A DNA stretch of 64,000 bases. Origin: Streptomyces sp. NBC_01471. GTDB lineage: Bacteria > Actinomycetota > Actinomycetes > Streptomycetales > Streptomycetaceae. The DNA is taken from contig NZ_CP109450.1 of assembly GCF_041438865.1 (NCBI RefSeq), positions 1,612,001 through 1,676,000 on the forward strand, written 5' to 3'. The first letter of the stretch is position 1; each line of letters opens with the position of its first letter. Under the pieces are notes generated by a model. That model did no database searches and had not been told where the DNA came from. It worked only from the letters and a program-made list of their open reading frames with translations. Positions 8,657 through 17,602 of this stretch are shown here, one piece after another. A program made the position numbers and the translations under genes.

Positions 8657-9484
8657 TCAGCTGTGCGACGCCACAGCCTGCGCCATCGCGGACATCCGCG
8701 TGTAGACACCCGGGCTCTTCGCCCGGCCGCAGCCCGCACCCCACGAGACCAGTCCGATGAGCCGCCCCCGAGCAACGAGCGGCCCCCCGCTGTCGCCCTG
8801 ACACGCATCATGCCCACCCTGGGGCTCACCGGCGCAGAGCATGGTCTCCGCCTGGAAAGTACCGCTCGACGACCCCGGGTACGCGGACGCGCACTGCGCG
8901 TCAGGCAGTACCGAGACCCGGGTCGCATGCAGCCCGGAGGGGTAGTCCCCCGTACCGGCCGTATCGCCCCAGCCGTAGACGGTCGCGTCCGTACCGGGCT
9001 CCTCCGCCGGGTCATGCGGATCGGCGATCCTGATCGCGTACGAGCTGGGCAGTGCCCGGGAAAGCGTCAGCACGGCGAGATCTGCCGCATTGCTCACCCG
9101 GTCGTACCGCGGGTCGGTCCAGGTGGACTGCACGTGGATCTCCCGGCCGGCCGACGTACGCAGGTCACTGCGGCCCGCGACGACCGACAGGTCATGCACT
9201 TGGCCCAGCGAGGCCCCGAGGACTTCCTGACTCAGACAGTGGGCCGCCGTAACAACCTCCCGCGGCGACACGACCACTCCCCCGCAGAACTGGCCCGCCC
9301 GGCTCGCCCCGAAGCGCTCACGGCTGGACACGGCGACCACCCAGGGGCTGTCCGTCACGGATACCCCCTGACCGCCGATCACCGCCCTTTCCGCGGCGGA
9401 GGCGGGCACGGGCGCGCCCAGCGGCAGTGCTGTCGCGGCCAGCGCCAGCACGCCTGTCAGTGCTCGGACGATAGGACGACACAT
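8657..9484 (-). CDS. Secreted trypsin-like serine protease (family S1)
   Basis: A 275-residue protein with a Sec-type signal peptide (MCRPIVRALTGVLALAATAL, cleavage likely after ASA near residue 31), then the mature S1 fold. The catalytic triad is visible: His in VVTAAHC, Asp in NAADLAVLTL and Ser in GDSGGPLV. The Asp six residues before the catalytic Ser (DACQGDSGG) sits where trypsins place the S1-pocket aspartate, so cleavage after Arg/Lys is expected. Cysteines for the usual disulfides are present (FCGG/AAHC, CASA/LCAG, ACQG/GCGR). The start has GGAAG upstream. It sits downstream of hrdB on the same strand but is separated by a hairpin. Confidence 0.93.
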   Translation of the reverse strand: MCRPIVRALTGVLALAATALPLGAPVPASAAERAVIGGQGVSVTDSPWVVAVSSRERFGASRAGQFCGGVVVSPREVVTAAHCLSQEVLGASLGQVHDLSVVAGRSDLRTSAGREIHVQSTWTDPRYDRVSNAADLAVLTLSRALPSSYAIRIADPHDPAEEPGTDATVYGWGDTAGTGDYPSGLHATRVSVLPDAQCASAYPGSSSGTFQAETMLCAGEPQGGHDACQGDSGGPLVARGRLIGLVSWGAGCGRAKSPGVYTRMSAMAQAVASHS

Positions 9485-9562
9485 ACGACTTCCTGACTCT
9501 CCAGTGAACTTGTCTCACTCAGAGTGAACCAGTCTCGTGGCACGTACACCCACACCGGGAAC

Positions 9563-9611
9563 GCGAAGCGGGCCCGCACCCCTCGTTACGGAGAGATACG
9601 GACCCGCTTCG
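9563..9611 (-). terminator. Hairpin downstream of hrdB
   Basis: CGAAGCGGGCCC (starting at 9563-9565) and GGACCCGCTTCG (9600-9611) pair over 12 bases with one mismatch and a loop of about 25 bases, placed just past the hrdB stop. The loop is large, so strength is uncertain. Confidence 0.5.
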
Positions 9612-9632
9612 GCGCATCCTGCGGCGGACGGA

Positions 9633-11180
9633 CTAGTCGAGGTAGTCGCGCAGCACCTGCGAACGCGACGGGTGTCGCAGCTTCGACATGGTCTTCGACT
9701 CGATCTGGCGAATACGCTCACGCGTCACGCCATAGACCTTGCCGATCTCGTCCAGCGTCTTCGGCTGGCCGTCGGTGAGACCGAAGCGCATGGAGACCAC
9801 GCCCGCCTCACGCTCGGAGAGCGTGTCCAGGACCGAGTGCAGCTGCTCCTGGAGGAGCGTGAAGCTGACCGCGTCGGCCGGGACGACCGCCTCGGAGTCC
9901 TCGATGAGGTCACCGAACTCGCTGTCACCGTCCTCGCCCAGCGGAGTGTGCAGGGAGATCGGCTCACGGCCGTACTTCTGGACCTCGATGACCTTCTCAG
10001 GGGTCATGTCGAGCTCCTTGGCCAGCTCCTCCGGGGTGGGCTCGCGGCCCAGGTCCTGGAGCATCTGGCGCTGTACGCGCGCGAGCTTGTTGATGACCTC
10101 AACCATGTGCACCGGGATACGGATGGTGCGGGCCTGGTCGGCCATGGCGCGGGTGATCGCCTGACGGATCCACCAGGTGGCGTACGTGGAGAACTTGTAG
10201 CCCTTGGTGTAGTCGAACTTCTCGACCGCGCGGATCAGACCGAGGTTGCCTTCCTGGATCAGGTCCAGGAAGAGCATGCCGCGGCCCGTGTAGCGCTTGG
10301 CGAGCGAGACCACCAGACGGAGGTTGGCCTCGAGCAGGTGGTTCTTCGCCCGGCGGCCGTCCTCCGCGATGATCTCCAGCTCACGCTTGAGTTTCGGCGC
10401 GAGCTTGTCGGCGTTGGCCAGCTTGTCCTCGGCGAAGAGCCCGGCCTCGATGCGCTTGGCGAGCTCCACCTCCTGCTCCGCGTTGAGGAGCGGGACCTTG
10501 CCGATCTGCTTCAGATAGTCCTTGACGGGGTCCGCGGTGGCACCGGCAACGGCGACCTGCTGCGCGGGCGCGTCGTCCTCGTCGTCGTCGGAGAGAACGA
10601 AGCCCTTGGCCTCGCCGCCCTCTTCCTCCTCCTCGCCGGACTTGGCGACCGGGGTCTCCTCGGCGGCCTCGTCGCCGTCGTGGAGCTCGTCGGCATCCTT
10701 CTTGGAGGCGGTCTTCTTGGCCGCGGTCTTCTTGACTGCCGTCTTCTTCGCGGCGGTCTTCTTGGCAGCCGTCTTCTTGGCAGCAGCCTTCTTCGCGGGC
10801 TCGGCATCGTCAGCCACAGCGTCCACACTGTCGGCAGAAGGAGCGGCAGCGGCCGCCACGGTCCTCGACGCGGTCGTCTTGACCGCGACAGTCCTGGTGG
10901 CGGTGCGCTTCACCGGGCTCTTCGCTGCGACGCTCTTGCGGGGGCGCTTCGGCGACTCCGCGGCACTGACCATCAGAGTCACACCCTCTTCCTCGAGGAT
11001 CTGGTTGAGGCTGCGCAGAACGTTCTTCCACTGGGTGGCCGGAATCTGGTCAGCCTCGAAGGCCCGGCGTACATCGTCGCCGGCGATCTGCCCATCAGCC
11101 TTTCCCCGCTCGATGAGCGCCATGACAGACTCGGACTCGGCGATCTCCGGCGGGAGAGTACGGGATGTGCTGGCCGACAC
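9633..11180 (-). CDS. hrdB: Principal RNA polymerase sigma factor HrdB
   Basis: A 515-residue group 1 sigma-70 factor directing transcription of housekeeping genes. The C-terminal part holds region 1.2 ([16 protein letters not shown]), region 2 ([37 protein letters not shown]), region 3, and region 4 with the helix-turn-helix [19 protein letters not shown]. Residues about 130-161 are a run of AAKKT-type pentad repeats, then an acidic block ([15 protein letters not shown]); both are typical of the unconserved HrdB N-terminal extension. I chose the GTG at 11180 (preceded by GAGAGGTT), where the conserved [16 protein letters not shown] begins, rather than the longer open frame. A putative ECF-type promoter lies about 165 bp upstream. 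Confidence 0.97.
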   Translation of the reverse strand: MSASTSRTLPPEIAESESVMALIERGKADGQIAGDDVRRAFEADQIPATQWKNVLRSLNQILEEEGVTLMVSAAESPKRPRKSVAAKSPVKRTATRTVAVKTTASRTVAAAAAPSADSVDAVADDAEPAKKAAAKKTAAKKTAAKKTAVKKTAAKKTASKKDADELHDGDEAAEETPVAKSGEEEEEGGEAKGFVLSDDDEDDAPAQQVAVAGATADPVKDYLKQIGKVPLLNAEQEVELAKRIEAGLFAEDKLANADKLAPKLKRELEIIAEDGRRAKNHLLEANLRLVVSLAKRYTGRGMLFLDLIQEGNLGLIRAVEKFDYTKGYKFSTYATWWIRQAITRAMADQARTIRIPVHMVEVINKLARVQRQMLQDLGREPTPEELAKELDMTPEKVIEVQKYGREPISLHTPLGEDGDSEFGDLIEDSEAVVPADAVSFTLLQEQLHSVLDTLSEREAGVVSMRFGLTDGQPKTLDEIGKVYGVTRERIRQIESKTMSKLRHPSRSQVLRDYLD

Positions 11181-11343
11181 GAACAACCTCTCGAAACGAT
11201 GGAAACGGCTTCCGGCTCCGCCCTTGACGGGCCTGGAACCGACGACCGCCGGCTGGGGATGACCGACGGCGCGGGCTGAGCTTCGGAGCTGTACAGCGCC
11301 GCCAACGACGCCTGCATTCCCTCTTCGGCTACCACCTCTTAGG

Positions 11344-11370
11344 TCATCGCGCTGCCTCAAAGAGTGTTAC
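11344..11370 (-). promoter_or_regulatory. Candidate ECF-sigma (ShbA-type) promoter of hrdB
   Basis: On the minus strand GTAAC (11370-11366) is followed after exactly 16 bases by CGATGA (11349-11344). AAC at -35 and CGA/CGT at -10 with this spacing is an extracytoplasmic-function sigma pattern. From memory, the main hrdB promoter of S. griseus is transcribed by the ECF factor ShbA from such elements. The assignment here rests on motif spacing alone. Confidence 0.55.
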
Positions 11371-11443
11371 GCCCAATCCGCGTGGCCCGAGTCACACCCT
11401 ATTCGCGACATACGGCTCCCCAATGGACGCATACCCACAATTA

Positions 11444-11474
11444 TGCCGCCGGACCCCCCGGGGATCCGGCGGCA
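11444..11474 (-). terminator. Terminator after the FadR-type regulator gene
   Basis: TGCCGCCGGA (11444-11453) pairs with TCCGGCGGCA (11465-11474); the intervening CCCC and GGGG can extend the stem. On the minus strand it is followed by TAATTGTGG. Confidence 0.75.
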
Positions 11475-11510
11475 CCGGGTTCACGCCCGCTTCCCGGCTG
11501 CGCCGGGCGC

Positions 11511-12398
11511 TCAATGCACGCGCGGCGCGGGAACGACGCGCTCCACCTCCGGGTGGACGGTCAGCAGTTGACGCATGGCCGCCTCCGCGGCCTGCGGGTC
11601 GTTCGCGGCGAGCGCGTCAGCGATCCGCGCGTGATGGACGAGAGAGATCTCGGTGGGACGGTCACACCCCGTGACAGGGCCACCGGAGACCTGGAGGGCG
11701 CCCGAGACGATGCCCGAGAGGTGCTCCAGCATGCGGTTGCCCGCGAGCTGGATCAGCAGGGCATGGAACTCGGCATCGGCGCGGGAGAAAGTCACCGAAT
11801 CACCCTGAGCCAGAGCGTGGCTCATGATCTCGACCATGTCCGCGAGACGCTGCTGCATGTCCTCACGCCCATGCCCCGCGGCCAGGCGCGCGGCCAGCGG
11901 CTCGATCGTCCAGCGCAGCTCGCTCAGCTCCCGTCGCTGGTCGTCCCGCTGCGGCCCGAATGCACGCCATTCGATGATGTCCGGGTCCAGCAGATTCCAG
12001 TCACTGACCGGGCGGACGCGGGTCCCCACATTGGGACGGGCACTGACCAGACCCTTGGCCTCAAGAACACGCAACGACTCCCGCACCACCGTGCGGGACA
12101 CCTCGAAACGCTGACCGATCTCCTCGGGAACCAGCGGGCGGTCGGCACCGAGGTCGCCGGAGACAATCATCTGGCCGAGCTGCTGAACCAGCTGGCCGTG
12201 CAGACCGCGGCCACGGCTGCCCGTCGCCCGCCGGCCCGCCCTTCCCAGTTCGGCATCGCCGCCGTTCCAGGAAGGAGCTCCGGCGCGGCCGGCACCGGGT
12301 GCCTCTGCGTACGGATAGCGGTCGAGTTCACCCGAGCCTGCGAGGCCGGACTCGGCGGAGCGGGCGTTGGTCATCATGGAGTGCGCAAGGGTAGTCAC
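11511..12398 (-). CDS. FadR-subfamily GntR transcriptional regulator
   Basis: A regulator of about 295 residues. After a low-complexity N-terminal stretch of some 60 residues comes a GntR winged helix-turn-helix (HGQLVQQLGQMIVSGDLGADRPLVPEEIGQRFEVSRTVVRESLRVLEAKGLVSARPNVGTRV), then an all-helical FCD effector domain with metal-ligand-type residues (DAEFHALLI, HHARIADAL). FCD domains bind small carboxylic acids such as sugar acids or acyl groups; the ligand here is unknown. The start is uncertain: GTG at 12398 (AAAGGA upstream but close) or ATG at 12377/12374. The palindrome GGTGATCACC at 12460-12469 is a candidate autoregulatory operator. The gene reads toward hrdB but is closed by a hairpin. 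Confidence 0.88.
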   Translation of the reverse strand: MTTLAHSMMTNARSAESGLAGSGELDRYPYAEAPGAGRAGAPSWNGGDAELGRAGRRATGSRGRGLHGQLVQQLGQMIVSGDLGADRPLVPEEIGQRFEVSRTVVRESLRVLEAKGLVSARPNVGTRVRPVSDWNLLDPDIIEWRAFGPQRDDQRRELSELRWTIEPLAARLAAGHGREDMQQRLADMVEIMSHALAQGDSVTFSRADAEFHALLIQLAGNRMLEHLSGIVSGALQVSGGPVTGCDRPTEISLVHHARIADALAANDPQAAEAAMRQLLTVHPEVERVVPAPRVH

Positions 12399-12459
12399 GC
12401 ATCCTTTGTCGGCGCGCCCAGGGCCCCCCTTGAGGTCTTTGGTGAAAAGCACACGAAAG

Positions 12460-12469
12460 GGTGATCACC
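12460..12469. promoter_or_regulatory. Candidate operator palindrome GGTGATCACC
   Basis: A perfect 10-bp palindrome about 60 bases upstream of the FadR-type gene start. GntR-family operators are short palindromes of this style. A related GATGATCACC occurs at 12553-12562, overlapping the end of the next gene. Confidence 0.35.
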
Positions 12470-12557
12470 GACCTCCCCGCAATTGACGCCTTATCGGAAA
12501 GAACCGGGCATACTCCCAGGAGTTGCCTGCAAGGCGCAGCCAAGCGGGCCTGGATGA

Positions 12558-14477
12558 TCACCAACGGGCCCTGCCTCGAAGGCCGGTGAGCAGATATGCG
12601 CAGAGCAGGGCCCCGAGCGACACCGAGAGGGCCACGCCGACAGGCTGCGACAGGAGCCGGAGACCAGCGATCAGCCAGCGGTCCGCCTCGTGGGGCCAGC
12701 CCCACGCGAGTTCACGGAGCCTGCCGGGGAGCCCCGCGACCGAGCGGGCGGCCGGTGCCGCCAGTGCGGCCTGCACCAGCGGCACTACGGCGACCGGGAC
12801 CGAGAGTACGGCGGCCAGCCCCGCTGTCGTACTCCTGAAGACACCGGCACCCAGCAGCCCCGCCCAGGCGCAGCCGATGGCCAGCCCCGACCAACCCACC
12901 ACCAGGGACAGCCAATTCTGCGGGAGGTCGCCCAAGTCGCCCCCGTACACGAGGCGGAGGGCCCCGGCATCGGCCGCGGCCGTGATCAGGGCCAGCAGGA
13001 GGGCCGTCGCACCCGATACGGCGAGCTTGGCGACGAGCAGGCCGAACCGCCTCGGGACACCGCCACGACCCACAGCCAGCGTCGGGTAGCGGAATTCGTC
13101 ACCGAACGCGAGAGCTCCGAGCAGCCCGGCCGCGAAGGCTGCGGGCGGCAGGGGAAGGAGCGCAGGCCACGCCATCAGCGAATGAGAGAGCGGCGCCTGC
13201 CCGGTCCTGGCGAGCACGACGGACAGGACGATGGAGACGGCGACGATAGCGCTTACGACGAGAAGCGTCGTCCGGACGCCGAAGACTCGGCGCAACTCGT
13301 AACGGAGCGGCCTGATCGGCCCCCTGGCCGGGAGGGGAGTGATCATCGGCTGCCGTTCGGAGAGTTCGGATCGCGCCGCGATCAGGGACTGGAGCTCCGG
13401 AAGCGCGGATCGGGCCGCGGGTACGGGGGCGTCAGCAGCAGAACCCACAGAGTCGAAGGGTCCGTGATCCTGATCCGATGCGCCGCGGGGGGAACCATCC
13501 GGGCCGGGCACTTCCGGGTGGACGGGTTGAGGCGCGGAAGGCCCGGGATCAAAGGGTTCGGAGCCGACCGCGCCGGGAACCAGGGCGCCGGTCTCGCCGG
13601 ACGGGCCCATGTCGCCGGTTTCGTCGGCGAGCTGATGGATCAGAACTCCGTGCCGGAACGCGGTCTCGCCGACCTCGGCGCAACTGCTTCCGTAGACGGA
13701 GAGCCTGCTGCCGCTCTCAGCCACGACTTCCACGGAGCGGTGTCCCTCGCGCGCCTCCCGGCCGAGCAGTCCGGCAAGGCGTGCCGTGTGGGGTGTGCGT
13801 ACGGCAACCCGGGGGCGGAGCCGGGTGCGGGCGAACTCGGCTCCACTCTGGTCCGCCGCGAGCCGTCCGGCGTCGATGGTGACGACATGGTCCGCCGTGC
13901 GGGCCGCCGCCTTGGGGTCGCTTGTGGTGTACAGAACGGTGCCGCCCTGGGCCGCATGGTCGCGAAGCAGCCCGAAGAGCCAGCTGCTGTCCCGCGGCGA
14001 GAGCCCTTCAGCCGGGTCGTCCAGGACAAGCGTCTGCGGATCGGCGAGCAGGGCGACCGCGAGGCCGAGCCTGCGGTCCATTCCGTGGGAGAGCGTGCCC
14101 AGCCGCTGATCGGCGAGGCTCTCGAGATCCATACCTTCGAGCAATTCGTCGGCGCGGGAGACCGGCACCCCCGTCGCAGCACAGAGCATGCGCAGTTGCC
14201 CACGCACGGTTCGCACGGGGTTCCCCGGCACATCACCGAGCAGCGCACCCACTTCGGCGGCCGGGCGGGCGATCCGATGCAGCGGAAGACCACGGAAGTA
14301 GGTGATGCCACGACCCCGGTCCAGTTCGAGCATCAGCCGCAGGGCGGTGGTCTTGCCGGCGCCCGGAGCGCCGAGCAGTGCCGTGATCTGGCCGGCTTCG
14401 GCCTCGAAGGTCAAATCATCCACCGCGGGTGGCACATCTTTGCGGGGGTTGCTGGTGAGTCCGATGGCCTGGAGCAT
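12558..14477 (-). CDS. ABC transporter, ATPase fused to ABC-2-type permease
   Basis: A 639-residue single-chain half transporter. Residues 1-220 form an ATPase: Walker A GAPGAGKTTALRL, a signature reading LGTLSHGMDRRLG (SHGMD instead of LSGGQ, common in actinobacterial ABC-2 systems) and Walker B TLVLDDPAEGLSP. A linker of about 170 residues, rich in Pro, Gly and Asp, connects to a membrane domain with some six helices (TTLLVVSAIVAVSIVLSVVLA, VVPLVQAALAAPAARS). The start at 14477 has GAGAGAAG upstream. Such proteins export lipids, peptides or drugs; the substrate is not deducible. It lies 100 bp after the NUDIX gene on the same strand. Confidence 0.85.
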   Translation of the reverse strand: MLQAIGLTSNPRKDVPPAVDDLTFEAEAGQITALLGAPGAGKTTALRLMLELDRGRGITYFRGLPLHRIARPAAEVGALLGDVPGNPVRTVRGQLRMLCAATGVPVSRADELLEGMDLESLADQRLGTLSHGMDRRLGLAVALLADPQTLVLDDPAEGLSPRDSSWLFGLLRDHAAQGGTVLYTTSDPKAAARTADHVVTIDAGRLAADQSGAEFARTRLRPRVAVRTPHTARLAGLLGREAREGHRSVEVVAESGSRLSVYGSSCAEVGETAFRHGVLIHQLADETGDMGPSGETGALVPGAVGSEPFDPGPSAPQPVHPEVPGPDGSPRGASDQDHGPFDSVGSAADAPVPAARSALPELQSLIAARSELSERQPMITPLPARGPIRPLRYELRRVFGVRTTLLVVSAIVAVSIVLSVVLARTGQAPLSHSLMAWPALLPLPPAAFAAGLLGALAFGDEFRYPTLAVGRGGVPRRFGLLVAKLAVSGATALLLALITAAADAGALRLVYGGDLGDLPQNWLSLVVGWSGLAIGCAWAGLLGAGVFRSTTAGLAAVLSVPVAVVPLVQAALAAPAARSVAGLPGRLRELAWGWPHEADRWLIAGLRLLSQPVGVALSVSLGALLCAYLLTGLRGRARW

Positions 14478-14577
14478 CGCTTCTCTCGCGGGTAGCAGGG
14501 CCGCCGGGCGGCGTGGGCGGCTACCGAAGCAAGATAACGCGACATTTAGGACTTTTGGTGCAGCGTGGCAGTGGTTC

Positions 14578-15348
14578 TCACACTTCGGGGCGGAGCATCG
14601 GGGGGTTGAGCAGCGTCGCGCCTCCCGCTCTGAACAGTTGTGCGGGACGACCGCCCTGGCGGGTCGTGGTGCCTCCCGAGGGAACCAGGAAGCCCGGCGT
14701 ACCGGTGACCTTGCGGTGGAAATTACGGGGATCGAGGACCACGCCCCATACCGCCTCGTACACCCGGCGGAGCTCACCGACCGTGAACTCCTGAGGGCAG
14801 AAGGCAGTGGCCAGCGAGGAGTATTCGATCTTCGACCGGGCCCGCTCCACACCGTCCGCGAGGATCCGCGCGTGATCGAAGGCAAGGGGCTCGGGCGGCT
14901 CGGCAGCCCGGACGACTGCGCCCTCCTGGCCCAGGAGGACTTCGACGGGCGCCCACCGGGCACTGTGGGCGTCGCCACCGGCACGGGGCGCGGGCAGATC
15001 CGGGGCGAGTGCCAGGTGGGCCACGCTGACGACCCTCATGCGTGGGTCACGCTTCGGGTCACCGTAGGTGCCCAGCTGTTCGAGATGCGCACCGTTGCCG
15101 GGAGCCGGGACCGGGGTCGAGGGATCGAGGGCACACAGCCCGGTCTCCTCCGCCAACTCCCGCGCAGCGGCTGCGCCGAGATCCTCATCCGTCTTGACGA
15201 AACCGCCGGGCAGCGCCCACCGGCCCTGGAAGGGCGCCTCTCCGCGGCGCACAGCCAGTGCGCACAGCGCATGACTGCGCACCGTGAGCACGACCAGATC
15301 GACGGTGACAGCGAAGGGCGGAAAGGCCGACGGGTCGTAGGGCGACAT
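14578..15348 (-). CDS. NUDIX-domain protein with C-terminal winged helix (NrtR-like)
   Basis: About 256 residues. The N-terminal half is a NUDIX fold ([14 protein letters not shown]; Nudix box [24 protein letters not shown] with the RELAEE core intact). The C-terminal half ([33 protein letters not shown]) is the winged helix seen in NrtR-type regulators of NAD metabolism and in related ADP-ribose hydrolases. The start is uncertain: ATG at 15348 begins where homology begins, but the frame also opens at a GTG at 15447 that overlaps the upstream stop (GTGA), which would imply translational coupling and 289 residues. The inverted repeat TCGTC-N5-GACGA at 15362-15376 lies between these two starts. 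Confidence 0.82.
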   Translation of the reverse strand: MSPYDPSAFPPFAVTVDLVVLTVRSHALCALAVRRGEAPFQGRWALPGGFVKTDEDLGAAAARELAEETGLCALDPSTPVPAPGNGAHLEQLGTYGDPKRDPRMRVVSVAHLALAPDLPAPRAGGDAHSARWAPVEVLLGQEGAVVRAAEPPEPLAFDHARILADGVERARSKIEYSSLATAFCPQEFTVGELRRVYEAVWGVVLDPRNFHRKVTGTPGFLVPSGGTTTRQGGRPAQLFRAGGATLLNPPMLRPEV

Positions 15349-15361
15349 GGCATGATCATAG

Positions 15362-15376
15362 TCGTCTCTCTGACGA
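15362..15376. promoter_or_regulatory. Inverted repeat TCGTC-N5-GACGA before the NUDIX start
   Basis: A perfect 5-5-5 inverted repeat, 14 bases upstream of the ATG at 15348. If that ATG is the true start it sits where an autoregulatory NrtR-like operator would be expected. If the GTG at 15447 is used, it is merely coding sequence. Confidence 0.35.
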
Positions 15377-15443
15377 TAAACACGCGCTTCGGCATCCACG
15401 GTGTTCTCCAATTCACCCGTACTCCGTCGCCTCTCATGCCCGT

Positions 15444-17480
15444 TCACAACCCCAGTTGGAGTCCGGCCGCGGCTTCCTCGACCATCCCGAGACCCAGCCT
15501 GCTGACGCGCACCGAGAAAGGCTGTCCGGCCACCGACAGCCCCGACAGCTGGATCGCGCCGAGCGGAGCGCTGCTCATCGGTCTGAGTGCGACCGTTCCT
15601 GCCGGAGCATCGGGACGGACACCCGCGAGAGTCATGAGGAGATGGATCCCGGACGCTGCGGACACGGCCGCCGGACGGCAGGCAGCCGGATGCGGAAGGG
15701 GGACGCCACCCTCAGTCCGCTGCACCCCGGCGTACATTTCAGGAAGCCGATGGCCGAAGGACTCGGCCGCGGCGAGCACTCCGCCGAGCAGCGAGGACGC
15801 CTCCTTCTCGAACCCCGAGGCCGCCAGCCCTGCGACCGCGACAGCCGTCTCATGCACTCGTACGGCTCCACCCCGGTGCCCGAACGGATTGTGGCCTCGC
15901 TCCCTGGCACCGAGGCCGCGGAGCCCCCAGCCGGAGTCCATCGCCGGACCGCCCAGCAGTCTGGCGACCTGCTCGGTCCGCACCTTGTCCAGCAGCCCCT
16001 CGGCGAACCTGCCGCCGCCCAGCAGCCCGGTGTCCAGCAGATGAGCCGTCCCGGCGCCCAGATGCGGAACCAGTTGGCCGTCGGGGGTACGAGCGGCGGC
16101 GGGTCTGCCCCCTGTCCGGTCCTCGATCCAGAACGCCTGCCGGAACCCGCCCCGGAGCGTGGCGGCCCACTGACGCCAGCCGTCCGCGCCCGGACGGCCG
16201 CACCCGTCGAGCAGCTCGGCCGCGAGAACCGCGGCACGGTGGGCGTGCGCCTGGGTCTCCGCGCGCTGCAGACCTCCCGCTCCGGGCTCGCCGAGCAGGC
16301 TCTCCTCGTCCGCCGCCGCGCGAAGCCATGCAAGACATCGCTCGGCTGCCGGGAGCAGCGCTGTCACTTCCTGCTCGGCCAGGCCCCAGAGCCTGGCCTC
16401 CGCCAGCAGCACGGGAAAGAGCAGCGTCGCCTCCACCCCGGTACAGCTGGGTGGGAGATGGGGGCCGGCATCCCTGAGGGGCCCCGGGATACGACCGGCA
16501 CCGGGCCCGGTCCCCCCGAGCTGGGTGCGGGCGAGTCTGCGCAGCGCGGCGGCGGCGAGACGTGTACCGAGGGGAAGCGTCATCCGGGCGGTCCAGAGGA
16601 TCTCCGCCGGCGCGAACCCGCAGCGCCATGGCACGCCCGCCACCGGATAGATGTCGGCGGGGTGGCCCGGATCGCGCACGAGCATCGCGCGCAGATCCGC
16701 AAGGCTGGAGCGCAGCAGGGACTGCGCCCGGGGATCGTCGCCGTCCGCACTCGCCGGGGAGAGCGCGCCCGTGAACAGCGGGCCCGCCGGACGGGTCGGC
16801 GTGTCCGTACGGATTCGGAGTTCAATGTCTGTGGAGCCCCCCGCAGGGACTTCGAGCTGCCACCTGAGCAGTCCTGTGGCGGCCAGCGCATCCTCCGGCG
16901 GAGGGTCTGCCGTGACGACGGCATGGCACCCGTCTCCCGCCCAGCGTAGACCTGCTCCATGGACAGTAGCGGGCAGTTCCGCCCCCGGGGATCCGGCCGC
17001 GACGGCTCCCAGGAACGCCAGGTCCGTGCCGAGCCCGATCTCCACCGGCACCCGCAGAACCCGGTCCGAGGCGCTGCGCAGGGTGATCCGCTCGGTGCCA
17101 TCCGCGGAGCGGAGGCGCTCCACGACCAGCTCGGGGTCGGGCCCCGCCGCGCCGGGCAGACGCACAACGGCGACGAACCGGGCCCGGCCGGCTGCGATCA
17201 ACCCGCCCCGGACGGAAACCGGTTCACGCCCGGACACCCGCACATGGCAGCGGGAGAGGAGCCGTCGCCCCGACTGGTAATAGCCGTCGAAGCCCTGGCC
17301 GGTAAGTTGCCCGTGCTCAGGCGAAATGGCGAGTCCGGGAAGGCCCACGCAGATCAACGCGTTGTGCACGGAGGGCAGTTCGCCCCGCCGACGCGGGCCT
17401 ACGGGCACAGCCCCGGGAGCGGGCGCCGTGGAACGGCCCCCGGCCGCACCGCGTGTTCCTGAAGGGACGCTGAGAGCCAT
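15444..17480 (-). CDS. Glycogen-debranching-like protein (GDE N-terminal and six-hairpin domains)
   Basis: A 678-residue protein. The N-terminal part ([34 protein letters not shown]) matches the N-terminal domain of bacterial amylo-alpha-1,6-glucosidase-like proteins. The C-terminal half is helical with features of the (alpha/alpha)6 toroid ([60 protein letters not shown]). A perfect AGGAGG six bases before the ATG fixes the start. No signal peptide is present, so action on intracellular glycogen or maltodextrin is likely, though activity is unproven. It may be translationally coupled to the NUDIX gene (GTGA at 15444-15447). Confidence 0.82.
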   Translation of the reverse strand: MALSVPSGTRGAAGGRSTAPAPGAVPVGPRRRGELPSVHNALICVGLPGLAISPEHGQLTGQGFDGYYQSGRRLLSRCHVRVSGREPVSVRGGLIAAGRARFVAVVRLPGAAGPDPELVVERLRSADGTERITLRSASDRVLRVPVEIGLGTDLAFLGAVAAGSPGAELPATVHGAGLRWAGDGCHAVVTADPPPEDALAATGLLRWQLEVPAGGSTDIELRIRTDTPTRPAGPLFTGALSPASADGDDPRAQSLLRSSLADLRAMLVRDPGHPADIYPVAGVPWRCGFAPAEILWTARMTLPLGTRLAAAALRRLARTQLGGTGPGAGRIPGPLRDAGPHLPPSCTGVEATLLFPVLLAEARLWGLAEQEVTALLPAAERCLAWLRAAADEESLLGEPGAGGLQRAETQAHAHRAAVLAAELLDGCGRPGADGWRQWAATLRGGFRQAFWIEDRTGGRPAAARTPDGQLVPHLGAGTAHLLDTGLLGGGRFAEGLLDKVRTEQVARLLGGPAMDSGWGLRGLGARERGHNPFGHRGGAVRVHETAVAVAGLAASGFEKEASSLLGGVLAAAESFGHRLPEMYAGVQRTEGGVPLPHPAACRPAAVSAASGIHLLMTLAGVRPDAPAGTVALRPMSSAPLGAIQLSGLSVAGQPFSVRVSRLGLGMVEEAAAGLQLGL

Positions 17481-17602
17481 CTTCCGCCTCCTGAGCGCTG
17501 CGGCCGGTTGCGGCGGAGCTCCCGGCGCGGACCGCCGCGCACCACCACCCGGATGAACGGCGCCGGACACGGCCGGGTCACGGCCACACCTGTGTCCCGC
17601 TC

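Larger units (their letters stand above)
11181..11510. other. hrdB leader and promoter region
   Basis: These 330 bases hold the hairpin ending the upstream FadR-type gene (11444-11474), the candidate hrdB promoter (11344-11370) and a leader of roughly 155 bases. A GTG/ATG open frame (11335 to 10979) overlaps the hrdB 5' end in another frame; I see no convincing ribosome binding site and do not call it. Confidence 0.5.

Noticed and set aside
10698..10790. Repeat array coding AAKKT units as a mobile or CRISPR-like repeat
   Set aside because: It is the lysine-rich segment of HrdB known from other Streptomyces, in frame and without spacers.
10979..11335. Possible upstream reading frame in the hrdB leader
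   Set aside because: It overlaps the hrdB start in another frame, but the nearest purine-rich stretch is too close to its ATG and no conservation can be judged.
12553..12562. Second GATGATCACC near the FadR-type gene
   Set aside because: It lies at the end of the ABC transporter coding region and is an imperfect palindrome, so it is probably chance.
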